Source: Owenweeksia sp965229445 (lineage in GTDB: Bacteria > Bacteroidota > Bacteroidia > Flavobacteriales > Schleiferiaceae). From it: a DNA stretch of 64,000 nucleotides. The DNA is taken from the NCBI GenBank assembly GCA_965229445.1, contig OZ245876.1, positions 1,240,001-1,304,000 of the forward strand, in the 5' to 3' direction. Shown here piece by piece: positions 42,944 to 51,299 of this stretch (positions within the stretch are counted from its first letter, which is position 1; every line of letters begins with the position of its first letter). The position numbers and the translations under genes are program-made. The notes beneath the pieces are model-generated. The model made no database searches, was not told the origin of the DNA, and was given only the letters and a program-made list of their open reading frames with translations.

Positions 42944-45565
42944 TTAAAAAGGTGAATATGAATTATCTAAAATCTGCATGAGCTCAGATTTCCAGTTCAG
43001 TTTTCCATTTCTGATTGATTGAAAGAAATCTGTGTAATTGTCCAGTGATAGGAAATAAAAATGGTAAGTCCATTTCACTCCTTTGTCTTGAAGCTTTTCA
43101 TTTAAAACATTGAAATGCTCTTGAGCATCCCTGTATTTTGCTCTGTTCTTTGGATGGCTGTCGCCATCAGCTTTTATCTCTACGACAAGCATTTCATTCT
43201 TGCCCTTCAATTTCAAAAAGAAGTCAGGATTGAAATTTTCACGTTTTACATGGCTTGATCCTGTTTCTGCTGGTTTATACGAATAGGGGAATGAATAGAA
43301 CCCCTTATCTGGAGATTTTAGGAATGAATCTATAAGGTCAATATTCGCTTGTAATGCTTTCAAAAACTGACGTTCAGGCTCAAATGAGACATAAACCAGA
43401 TTGTGGATGGTTTTTAAATTTTTATCATCAACCTGAATTAGGTTTTGATCAAGGAAATCTACTTCTTGCAAATTTCCTCCGTATTTCTCGGCAACCTCCT
43501 TTACCACTGATAAACCACCAGTTTGAATTTTGTCCTTATCCTCAAGATAGTCTTTCAGAATTGCATATTCTTCTTTCTTAAGGTCATTCAATCCCTCTCT
43601 GGAGTAAAAAAGATATCCATTCCGTTTGATACTACTTTCTGAAAAGGTTTGGGTCGGAAGATTTTTTAGTTTTATCTCTCTTGTATTATGTGCCTTTAAA
43701 ATCAAACGGACTACTTGCTTTCCTGCTTCTCTAAACATGGGGCCAAACGCCTGTTTGAAGGTGGAAAGGTTTTCACGGCTTACAAAAGTTGACTCGTATC
43801 CAAGGGCATCTAGTTTTGTACTCAGAAATTCCTGTATTCGTTTGATTGGCCATTCCTTAGATATATCAGGATCTTTGTCCTTAAGAAAGAGTTTGATCTG
43901 TCTCGCAGCAGCTTCTATGGGTTCATTATCCTGAATTTCAATTTCAAAACTGACGGAACCTGATTCAGAATACTCGCTATAGGTTTGCTTTACTTTATTT
44001 TGAGGCTTAAGCTTTTCAACCTTGGGTTCCTTTGAAGAAGGCTGTTTTTCACTACCTACTGTTTTTTGATCAGCTACGTAATCAAGGTTATAAAGCGGAA
44101 AGTCATATTGCTTTCGATTTTCTGAATAACCATAGCTGATCCGGTTTTCAAGTTCAAGTACTTCTTCATACAGGTCTTTAATTTCCTGTGACCATTTTTC
44201 ATGGTTATTGATTCGAACATAGACTGGTTGTTCAACACCTTTAGGAATTCTTAGCCCTCTTCCCAACACTTGGGCAATCAGAAGTTTGGAGTTAAATGCT
44301 CGCTGTTCATGTGGCACAATCTGAAAAACGTTTTTTACATCCCAGCCCTCCGTCAGCATTGCTACAGAAATGATCCATTCCACTGAATTATCAGGTTCAT
44401 CCACAGTCTTTAACGTGGACAAATTTTCCTTCCTTACTTTTTCAGGGCTTTCTACAATTGATTCTATGATGCCTTTCTCCTGTTTATTGGAAGGAATACC
44501 GGAAGCTACCCAAATCACTTTTTTAGAAGCTTCCTCAAAACTGATTTTTTCCTTTTTCGAAATGTATTCTGAAAGCTCTTTCCAGATTTCAACGGTGCGG
44601 TAAATCCGATCTGCAACCACAATGGTGAGCGGTTTCAATTTACCTGTATGCTTTTTAGCAATTTCATTGTGATTGTGCCAGGTTTCATCCCAACCTTTGT
44701 CCTGATCAGCTTCTTCCAGTTTGTAGTCAATCTTTTTGACTACACCATCTTCCATAGCCTGTTTTATCCCATAACGATAAATTACATCATGGAAATAATC
44801 ATTGCCAATGTAGGGGGTTCCTGTTACACCAACGTGATAAGCGAAATCATAATTTGGATTGATGATAAAGTCAAACCATTTCTTAGTGGCAGCTTCATCT
44901 GGGCTGTAGATATGATGTGCTTCATCACTAATTACAAGAGTTCTTTGCCCTTTTCCTGAAAAACTGTCCTGGATGGATGAACCTGTACGTTGGTAAACTG
45001 CATGAATGTTCTCCACGCAAATATCTCCGCTCAAAATGGGAACGTTTGCATTCTTAATACTTGGCGCTGGATGAGCCGCTCCTAATTCCTTCAGGATTTG
45101 TTGATTGGTTTGGCTCCCGGCCAGTTGCTCAAATTTCTTTTTGAGCTCTTCTTCAATGGTGAGCGAAGGGCAGAGAACTAATACTTTGTCCACTAAACCT
45201 TCTGCTAATGCCAATTGAGCTACACCGTAAATGACCCAGCTTTTTCCTGTTCCGGTAGCCAAATCAATACTTGCAGCCTTCTTGTCCTTTATTTGAATAT
45301 TGAGCAGGTATTGCTCAAGTGCATTATATTTTAATTGCAGTTTTGAATTGTTGTTCCAGTTTTCTTCTGCTATTTCTTGGGTGTTTTGGTATTGGTCAGT
45401 TACCAGAAATCGCAATGCTCTGCGAATAGCTTCTCTTACATGCTCAAAATCTTGGGTAGTGATGGCATCAAGGTATGCCTCATACTTACCCACAATGGCA
45501 TTAGTCCGGTCAGTATAATCATTGACCTTAAGAACAAAATCGTCTTGTTTATATTGAAGGCTCAT
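42944..45565 (-). CDS. res: Type III-like restriction enzyme Res subunit (helicase-nuclease)
   Basis: An 873-residue superfamily 2 helicase with a nuclease tail. Walker A is ATGTGKS at residues 103-109, the DEAH box is SDEAHHIY at 213-220, and motif VI is QVLGRGLRIP near 440. The C-terminal PD-(D/E)xK nuclease has Asp781, Glu796 and Lys798 (NPDFFLKLKG...VVEIKAD). Type III Res enzymes translocate or slide on DNA after recognising unmodified sites with Mod and then cut at a distance. It follows the methyltransferase gene with a 4-base overlap, the usual mod-res order. Confidence 0.9.
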   Translation of the reverse strand: MSLQYKQDDFVLKVNDYTDRTNAIVGKYEAYLDAITTQDFEHVREAIRRALRFLVTDQYQNTQEIAEENWNNNSKLQLKYNALEQYLLNIQIKDKKAASIDLATGTGKSWVIYGVAQLALAEGLVDKVLVLCPSLTIEEELKKKFEQLAGSQTNQQILKELGAAHPAPSIKNANVPILSGDICVENIHAVYQRTGSSIQDSFSGKGQRTLVISDEAHHIYSPDEAATKKWFDFIINPNYDFAYHVGVTGTPYIGNDYFHDVIYRYGIKQAMEDGVVKKIDYKLEEADQDKGWDETWHNHNEIAKKHTGKLKPLTIVVADRIYRTVEIWKELSEYISKKEKISFEEASKKVIWVASGIPSNKQEKGIIESIVESPEKVRKENLSTLKTVDEPDNSVEWIISVAMLTEGWDVKNVFQIVPHEQRAFNSKLLIAQVLGRGLRIPKGVEQPVYVRINNHEKWSQEIKDLYEEVLELENRISYGYSENRKQYDFPLYNLDYVADQKTVGSEKQPSSKEPKVEKLKPQNKVKQTYSEYSESGSVSFEIEIQDNEPIEAAARQIKLFLKDKDPDISKEWPIKRIQEFLSTKLDALGYESTFVSRENLSTFKQAFGPMFREAGKQVVRLILKAHNTREIKLKNLPTQTFSESSIKRNGYLFYSREGLNDLKKEEYAILKDYLEDKDKIQTGGLSVVKEVAEKYGGNLQEVDFLDQNLIQVDDKNLKTIHNLVYVSFEPERQFLKALQANIDLIDSFLKSPDKGFYSFPYSYKPAETGSSHVKRENFNPDFFLKLKGKNEMLVVEIKADGDSHPKNRAKYRDAQEHFNVLNEKLQDKGVKWTYHFYFLSLDNYTDFFQSIRNGKLNWKSELMQILDNSYSPF

Positions 45566-47976
45566 GTAAAGTCCTTTTTAGTCCGTATTACTTTTAATTC
45601 ATTGCCATATTTATCCATGAAAATGATCATCATTTTTTCCTCAGTGATTGACTTTTCAGGAATTCGAACAATAGCTTTACCTGCCTCAGTATTTAAAATC
45701 TTATCAGCCCAAAAAACTTCATTCAAATGAAAATACTCTCCATTGTAATTAGTATCCACCATCACTATTGAGAAAGTTTCAAAATTTTCAAAGTCTTCCG
45801 GATCGTAAGCAAGGGTATTTGACTTAAATTCTGTTATCTCAATAATGAGGTCTTTATCTGAGGCATTAAACAGATCTTTATTGTCAGGTGTAGCTCGTTT
45901 GTAGTTTGCCTTCACCAGTGGTTGAGAAATGAAATCAAATCCAATGGCGTCCATTACTTCATTCACATCTGTTTCACTGGCCGGTTGTTTCAGCGCACCA
46001 GGCTCTCCTTTATTGATCAGCGCCATGAGTACAGAAAGCGGAACTTTCAGAAATACATAAGTTGTATTGCCATGCCTAATCTCATCCTGCATGAAGCCTA
46101 AAGACGAAATAGGAGCAATGACATAAAACTTATCACCAGCTCTTCCTCCCAAAGCTTCATGAAGTGTTTTCACATACTCTTCATCCAGCAATAAATCTTT
46201 TTGGTTGGGATAATCCCAGATATAAGCGGAATTGACTCCTATGTAACCATCAACTTTCAGGCTATGCACCTTATGTTCACTTATTCTAACTCCAAACAAT
46301 TGAGCGACAAAAGGACGATACTGCTCCCAATCCATTTGCAGGATTAACTGATTGTCATAGATGCCAGCATGGTAAAGCGTAAATTCTTTGGCATTAAGTG
46401 GTTTGGCTTTTTCTGCCTTCTCTTTCGGTTGAATAAAGGAAACCAAGAATTTCACCTTGCCTACTTTTATAACTTTTTCCCCTGCTTTAGCCTCACTGCT
46501 ATCTTCGTTATCAATCATTTCAAGTTTCTTGACCTTAAACTTTTCTTCAGGGCAAGCCAATGAGAACTCCTCTTCTTTATTTCCAGCAAGATTGTTTGAG
46601 ATGAATTGAGCTAAGTTTTCAAGAAAGACATCTGTGATATTTAAGTCGCCTGCTCGAGCTTTCTCATAAACGAGAAGTAGCCCTCTTGAATTTGATTTTG
46701 AGTGACTTTCTAAATCAGTTACTCTCTCAAAGTCTCTCGTGTTATCCTTTTTTGGCGAACCTACTTGAGTAATCAAGTTCAGAATACGGCTTTGAATAGA
46801 ATAGATTGACAGCTTTCCGCAATCCAAAGCAATCCACTTTCTTTTTAGTTTTTCCGCAACTGCAACAGTAGTTCCGCTTCCAGCAAAAGCATCCAATACA
46901 ATATCATTTGGGTTTGATGATGCTAGGATAATTCTTTTAAGAAGATCTTCGGGTTTTTGTGTAGGGTAGTTAATCCTTTCGTAGGATTGTGAATTTACCG
47001 GATAAATATCATCCCAAAACGTTTGAACGGGAAGTCCTTCAGTTTCATCCAAATATCTTTTAATTCTGATGCCTCCGTTGCTAGTATAATACAATCGATT
47101 TTCCTCATCCAATCGCTTCATTGTTTCTGGCGGACATCTCCAAAACCCTTCAATTCCTTTGTAGGCATACGTATAACCTCCGCCAGATAACCCTTTTGCA
47201 GTTATCGGCCCGTCTTGCCATTTGCGACCATCTGGGTCAACTCCTCTAAATCTCTTTAGATACTCCTTACTGTATGGTTCGTATAGTTGATTCCAAATGT
47301 GGTTTTCACTTTTCGTGTAATAAAAAATATAGTCTGTATTCGCGCCATATTTACCAGAATCACTATGGGCAGATGTTCGTTTCCAACTTATCTCATTTTT
47401 AAAGTTTTGCTCTTCGAAGACTTCATCCATTATTGCTTTAATATAATGGCTCTTTTTTGTGTCCAAGTGAACATAGATAGAGCCATCATCCGCCAAGACT
47501 TCTCTAAGTAGAATCAGACGTTTCCTTATGAACTCGATAAACTGTGCGCCTATGATCTTATCCCGATAAGCCTTTTCCCGGTCTTTCATAAAGTCTTGCT
47601 TGGTGGCAAAAGGCGGGTCTATGTAGATGAGCTTAATTTTGTTCTTTGTCTTGTAAATATTTGGTCCTTGCTGGTCTTCGTAAATGGCTTTTAACGCTAG
47701 AAGGTTATCACCAAAAATGAGCATGTTGCTCCAGTCATCTTCAAAATGATTGTCGCTATTGAAGCTTCTTATTTTTTGAAGTGGGGCGGCTGGTGTATTA
47801 GCAATGATGTCTTCTTTTCGGGTCTTTCCTTTATAAACCAGCTTATAGTCTTTGGTCGCTTCTACAAACTCAGTATCGTCCGTGTTAAACAGCTTTTGTT
47901 TATAGATAGAAGGAATGGGTTTTCCTTCGTCCAAACACTTTTTGATTATTTTTTTATCCTTTTCGGTCAGGTTCAT
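45562..47976 (-). CDS. mod: Type III-like DNA methyltransferase Mod subunit
   Basis: An 804-residue beta-class amino-methyltransferase. Catalytic motif IV is DPPF at residues 120-123 (IYIDPPFATKQDF), preceded by GDNLLALK. The SAM-binding motif I is FAGSGT at 364-369, after the typical YPTQKPEDLLKRII. The order IV then I is that of beta-class N6-adenine or N4-cytosine enzymes such as type III Mod. A long C-terminal region (~400-804) is unusual in size and may hold target recognition or Res-contact parts. Its start overlaps the XRE gene stop by four bases. Confidence 0.9.
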   Translation of the reverse strand: MNLTEKDKKIIKKCLDEGKPIPSIYKQKLFNTDDTEFVEATKDYKLVYKGKTRKEDIIANTPAAPLQKIRSFNSDNHFEDDWSNMLIFGDNLLALKAIYEDQQGPNIYKTKNKIKLIYIDPPFATKQDFMKDREKAYRDKIIGAQFIEFIRKRLILLREVLADDGSIYVHLDTKKSHYIKAIMDEVFEEQNFKNEISWKRTSAHSDSGKYGANTDYIFYYTKSENHIWNQLYEPYSKEYLKRFRGVDPDGRKWQDGPITAKGLSGGGYTYAYKGIEGFWRCPPETMKRLDEENRLYYTSNGGIRIKRYLDETEGLPVQTFWDDIYPVNSQSYERINYPTQKPEDLLKRIILASSNPNDIVLDAFAGSGTTVAVAEKLKRKWIALDCGKLSIYSIQSRILNLITQVGSPKKDNTRDFERVTDLESHSKSNSRGLLLVYEKARAGDLNITDVFLENLAQFISNNLAGNKEEEFSLACPEEKFKVKKLEMIDNEDSSEAKAGEKVIKVGKVKFLVSFIQPKEKAEKAKPLNAKEFTLYHAGIYDNQLILQMDWEQYRPFVAQLFGVRISEHKVHSLKVDGYIGVNSAYIWDYPNQKDLLLDEEYVKTLHEALGGRAGDKFYVIAPISSLGFMQDEIRHGNTTYVFLKVPLSVLMALINKGEPGALKQPASETDVNEVMDAIGFDFISQPLVKANYKRATPDNKDLFNASDKDLIIEITEFKSNTLAYDPEDFENFETFSIVMVDTNYNGEYFHLNEVFWADKILNTEAGKAIVRIPEKSITEEKMMIIFMDKYGNELKVIRTKKDFT

Positions 47977-48284
47977 TGAGCCGTGTTCTTGTTTGTTTTG
48001 TAATACTTCATTTGTTTTTCTGCCACTCTCAAAGCATCCAGTCCGAAGGGTTCATCCTTTAATTCATCGGCGATTTTTTCACCCCAAAACTTTATGCTCA
48101 CTTCCTTGTCAGCCATTTTAAATGCCTTAGCTAAAAGCGGAAGCAATTCTTTATTGGGTTCTCTTTCATTCCTCTCAATCTTGCTAAGTGTAGATTGATC
48201 AATGTCGAGCAAGGAAGCCAATTTCCTTAACGGCATTCCTAAATTTTCCCTTTTAGTCCTTATGAAATGCCCAAATGATTCCAT
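47973..48284 (-). CDS. XRE-family (C-protein-like) transcriptional regulator
   Basis: A 103-residue Cro/CI-type helix-turn-helix protein (FIRTKRENLGMPLRKLASLL, DIDQSTLSKIERNEREP) with a ~40-residue C-terminal extension. It is the first gene of the operon and resembles the controller (C) proteins that time restriction-modification expression. The ATG at 48284 is chosen over a TTG at 48314, because the TTG would lie inside the operator-like inverted repeat and upstream of the expected transcription start. Confidence 0.87.
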   Translation of the reverse strand: MESFGHFIRTKRENLGMPLRKLASLLDIDQSTLSKIERNEREPNKELLPLLAKAFKMADKEVSIKFWGEKIADELKDEPFGLDALRVAEKQMKYYKTNKNTAQ

Positions 48285-48298
48285 TTTCCGTTGTTGTC

Positions 48299-48319
48299 TT
48301 GACAGTTTTGTCAAATTTA
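48299..48319 (-). promoter_or_regulatory. Promoter with overlapping operator-like inverted repeat for the defence operon
   Basis: A perfect inverted repeat, TTGACA-N4-TGTCAA, lies at 48299-48314. On the minus strand the -7-type box TAAATTTG (48312-48319) overlaps its first arm, and the XRE ATG follows 15 bases after the repeat. A bound dimer would block transcription start, fitting an autoregulated controller promoter. No good TTG -33 box was found. Confidence 0.55.
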
Positions 48320-48431
48320 GCCATTCTTTCAGTATTGGTAAAAAATAGGCTCTTTTGGTTTTTTGAGTTTATCTTGATGGGCGGCAATAACCGAATATGC
48401 CTAATTGTGAGTTGGCTTTTTTCGCATGAAG

Positions 48432-48478
48432 CCCAACGATCTCGGCTATGCGTAGTGGAGGCTTTTAATGCACTTTTC
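48432..48478. repeat. Right copy of a repeat flanking the restriction-modification operon
   Basis: TCTCGGCTATGCGTAGTG and a GCACTT block repeat the element at 41125-41172 in the same orientation. Read on the minus strand it is followed by GTTGGGC, which happens to fit the GTTRRRY core of integron attC sites. Confidence 0.6.
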
Positions 48479-48567
48479 TTTATGTTTACCCCAAATTTTG
48501 TTTTAAGCTCATAACTTTTTTTTAAGCACATCAGCCTGCATTATATATACCCATGGTTGTACTTTCG

Positions 48568-49290
48568 TTATTTATGCCTTAATTCACGTTCAATCATTCT
48601 AGTCAAACTAATCACTTTTGCATTGGCATTTCTTGTATTACTACCTACATAGCCCATGGTAATTCCTCTAAATCGAACGGTTTCTTGAAATTCTAAATCT
48701 TCATATAATGCTTCGTAATTATTAGGAACCGCATGAAACCACCTTTCCATTTTCAATCTTGTAGTAAATACTGGTGCTATCATGGTGTTAAAATTATCTT
48801 TTGACAATTGATCCTCAGTTTTTTCTACCAGTTTATAAGAGATACCATATAGATTGGTGAGCGCAATCCGAATACTATCATTTTTGATTAAGTTAAAGCC
48901 TATTGATTCTAAATTATCATAGGCAGAGGTATTATAGGTTGAAATTCCATGAGTGTAAATATTTCCATAATGGTTCGCTAGAGAATCATGCCAAGGTGTT
49001 TTTTGTTCTAAGGTTTTATTAATAATTCTTGCTGATTTTGCGACCCTTTCATACCATCTTGCATTAATAGCATTATCTATAGAATCTTTGCGTAAATTAG
49101 TTAACAACTCCTGTAACATCTTTCTTTCTAGATTTGCTCTTATACTTGTCTGATTCCAATTATTGATTTGCAGTGCAATCAAAATTCCAATAACAACCAG
49201 AACAATTTCACCACCAGCATAGAGCAGGTACTTGCTAAACTTACTTTCAGAGACCAGCCTGTATCTAATTTTTCTAAAAAATTTTATCAT
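48568..49290 (-). CDS. DUF6090-family membrane protein
   Basis: A 240-residue protein. The N-terminus MIKFFRKIRYRLVSESKFSK, followed by the helix EIVLVVIGILIALQINNWN, is the hallmark of DUF6090 proteins, which are common and multicopy in Flavobacteriia. The remainder is a helical extracytoplasmic domain. The function is unknown. It lies just outside the right flanking repeat, upstream of and on the same strand as the XRE gene, but separated from it by ~280 bases. Confidence 0.85.
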   Translation of the reverse strand: MIKFFRKIRYRLVSESKFSKYLLYAGGEIVLVVIGILIALQINNWNQTSIRANLERKMLQELLTNLRKDSIDNAINARWYERVAKSARIINKTLEQKTPWHDSLANHYGNIYTHGISTYNTSAYDNLESIGFNLIKNDSIRIALTNLYGISYKLVEKTEDQLSKDNFNTMIAPVFTTRLKMERWFHAVPNNYEALYEDLEFQETVRFRGITMGYVGSNTRNANAKVISLTRMIERELRHK

Positions 49291-49482
49291 TGGTTAATGG
49301 TTTGTCATATGGAAATACAAGCGTGTTGCTAAACGCATTGGCCTTTACTTATCGCGATTATTTTTAGACCGCCCTAATTTTAAACACCATAGCTTAATCC
49401 AAAGCTACTAAAGAAAAGCTGGTGATAGGTGAACTATAGGTCAGCCATCGATGCATTCTGTTGCGCCGGCCGTACAGACAGC

Positions 49483-49670
49483 CTATTCTTCCTGTTGCCG
49501 ATCATAATCTCTGGAAATCAAGAAGTAGGGCTTGGCCTTTAAGCTCCTTTTAAATAGCCAGTGTATTCTCAATAAGCGTGTTGAGAACTGCGTATTAAAG
49601 TCAGCATGTTCCCTTGATTATCCCATAAGTCTTTAGCATCTTGCCAAGAACGTGTAATGCTGGTTAGGCT
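49483..49670 (-). pseudogene. Frameshifted C-terminal gene fragment
   Basis: On the minus strand, one frame reads SITRSWQDAKDLWDNQGNML and TLIRSSQHAY-stop. From the overlapping frame it goes on as LLRIHWLFKRSLKAKPYFLI and SRDYDRQQEE, then TAG. Both stretches look like real protein and join with a one-base shift near 49575. There is no start codon, so this is a remnant of a lost gene of unknown family. The rest of 49291-49695 shows no feature apart from a GTTAGGC word at 49663. Confidence 0.4.
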
Positions 49671-49695
49671 TTAACGTTATACTCCTGACCTACAC

Positions 49696-50844
49696 ATGAA
49701 ACATTGGATATTTATACTTTTTATTGCGGTGCTTGGGGATGCATCGCTCGCGGCGCAAAATTCTTCCGACAGCCTGATCAGCCTGGAGGTGAATTTCGAC
49801 CTGGATTCTTTTACCCTAAGCCAGAATGAAAAGGATAAGGTGGATAGTTTGCTCGTGCTGGTTCCTTTTACTGTGGTGAAGACTGTTGAAATATATGGGC
49901 ATACAGACAGTTTGGCCAGTGTGGAGTATAACCGCAGTTTATCAAAGCGCAGGGTACAGAGCATTCTGGCCTATCTGGTGTATCAGGGTCTTGATCCCTT
50001 GAAGGTGGACGCTGATTATTATGGCGAAGAGCGCCCGAAATATTCCAATGCCCCTGAAGATCGTTTTAAGAATCGCAGGTGTGAATTGTTTTTCAGAATT
50101 GATCCCAGCAGATTACCTCCGCCGGAACAAAAGTTGACCGACCTTCCTTTTAACAAGGGAGATAAAGTCCGTATTCCCAATTTAAATTTTGTGGGAAATC
50201 AGCCGATACCCATGCCGCAGAGCTTTGAATCTTTGGGTGACCTGCTCAAGGTGATGCAGCAATATCCGGATCTTCGCATTGAACTGCATGGGCATGTATG
50301 TTGCGGCAATGACCGTGAACTATCTGTAGAACGAGCCAAAATGGTGTATTCCTTCCTCATTGGTAATGGCATTGATGCGGCTCGCATGTCGTATGAGGGT
50401 TTCAGTAATACGCAACCTCTATTTCCGGAGCGGAGTGAAAAGGAAAAGGCACTCAACCGAAGGGTGGAAGTATACGTAGTCTCTAATACTAACCGGGTTT
50501 TACCGGTGCCAGAGAATAGTCCCGCGATTGATTTACGAGCCCCGGTGCTGAGTGTGAAATTCTTCCCTCAAAAGAGCAGGTTGTATCCCAGCGGAGATTT
50601 CATGCTCACCCTGGTAGCAGATATGATGCGAGAAAGTGAAGGTTTGTTTTATGAATTTGTGCTCTTTAACAACATAAATAACAGCCGACTCACAAATTCA
50701 CGGGTAGCCAGTCTAGACAGATCGCTAGGCAGTAAGAAGGTGGATAAGAAGATATACAAGGTACGCTCTTCACCCAAAACCAAAGCCATGAGGGATTCAG
50801 AGAATCTCAACTATTTAATGCTTAAAATAACTCAGCAGTCGTGA
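49696..50844 (+). CDS. Protein with two OmpA-like peptidoglycan-binding domains
   Basis: A 382-residue protein with a signal peptide (residues 1-20) and two OmpA C-terminal-type domains. The first, about 28-137, has IYGHTDSLASVEYNRSLSKR and FKNRRCELFF. The second, about 155-272, has ELHGHVCCGNDRELSVERAK and LNRRVEVYVV. The second lacks the Asp of the usual GHTD motif (GHVC), so it may not bind diaminopimelate in the standard way. A ~110-residue C-terminal tail has no recognised domain. The GTG start of the next gene overlaps its stop (GTGA). Confidence 0.83.
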   Translation: MKHWIFILFIAVLGDASLAAQNSSDSLISLEVNFDLDSFTLSQNEKDKVDSLLVLVPFTVVKTVEIYGHTDSLASVEYNRSLSKRRVQSILAYLVYQGLDPLKVDADYYGEERPKYSNAPEDRFKNRRCELFFRIDPSRLPPPEQKLTDLPFNKGDKVRIPNLNFVGNQPIPMPQSFESLGDLLKVMQQYPDLRIELHGHVCCGNDRELSVERAKMVYSFLIGNGIDAARMSYEGFSNTQPLFPERSEKEKALNRRVEVYVVSNTNRVLPVPENSPAIDLRAPVLSVKFFPQKSRLYPSGDFMLTLVADMMRESEGLFYEFVLFNNINNSRLTNSRVASLDRSLGSKKVDKKIYKVRSSPKTKAMRDSENLNYLMLKITQQS

Positions 50845-51299
50845 TAGATTATGATCAATTCTTTAAAGATGCGGTGCCTCAGGCTCTGGCTGGATTATCG
50901 CCTGATAAATCTCCGAAATGGGGATCGATGAATGCTGAAGAAATGCTGCAGCACCTGCGTTTGGGGATCAAGATGAGCAAGGAAAATCAGCAGGGTAAGG
51001 TTTCCACCCCTGAGGCTAAATTGCCAGCCTATAAAGGTTTTTTAATGTCGAACAAGAACTTTGGAAAGAACCTGGATCGGCCTCCCTATTTTGAACAAAA
51101 ATTGGATTCACTCGAGTTCGGCGCACTAAAGAATCAGCTATTACAGGAGTTGGAACAGCTATTGCAGTTCTTTAAGGAGAATCCGGATCACACTTCGGTG
51201 CACGACAGCTTCGGGATCTTAAATGCGGCGGAGTGGACACATCTGCATTACAAACACTTCAAACACCACTTAACACAATTTGGATTAATTGATGAATAA
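50841..51299 (+). CDS. DUF1569 (DinB-like) protein
   Basis: A 152-residue four-helix protein. SPKWGSMNAEEMLQHLRLGI and the C-terminal NAAEWTHLHYKHFKHHLTQF are the metal-site helices of DUF1569/DinB-like proteins; His 38, 134 and 138 (approximate) are candidate ligands. Members are often linked to bacillithiol or unknown thiol chemistry. The GTG start overlaps the upstream stop, and the ATG of the patatin gene follows the TAA directly. Confidence 0.8.
   Translation: MIDYDQFFKDAVPQALAGLSPDKSPKWGSMNAEEMLQHLRLGIKMSKENQQGKVSTPEAKLPAYKGFLMSNKNFGKNLDRPPYFEQKLDSLEFGALKNQLLQELEQLLQFFKENPDHTSVHDSFGILNAAEWTHLHYKHFKHHLTQFGLIDE

Noticed and set aside
41105..49695. Integron cassette array
   Set aside because: Only isolated words such as GTTGGGC and GTTAGGC fit attC cores. 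There is no integrase, the unit is far larger than a normal cassette, and the left copy does not fit the consensus. Kept only as a note within the flanking-repeat finding.
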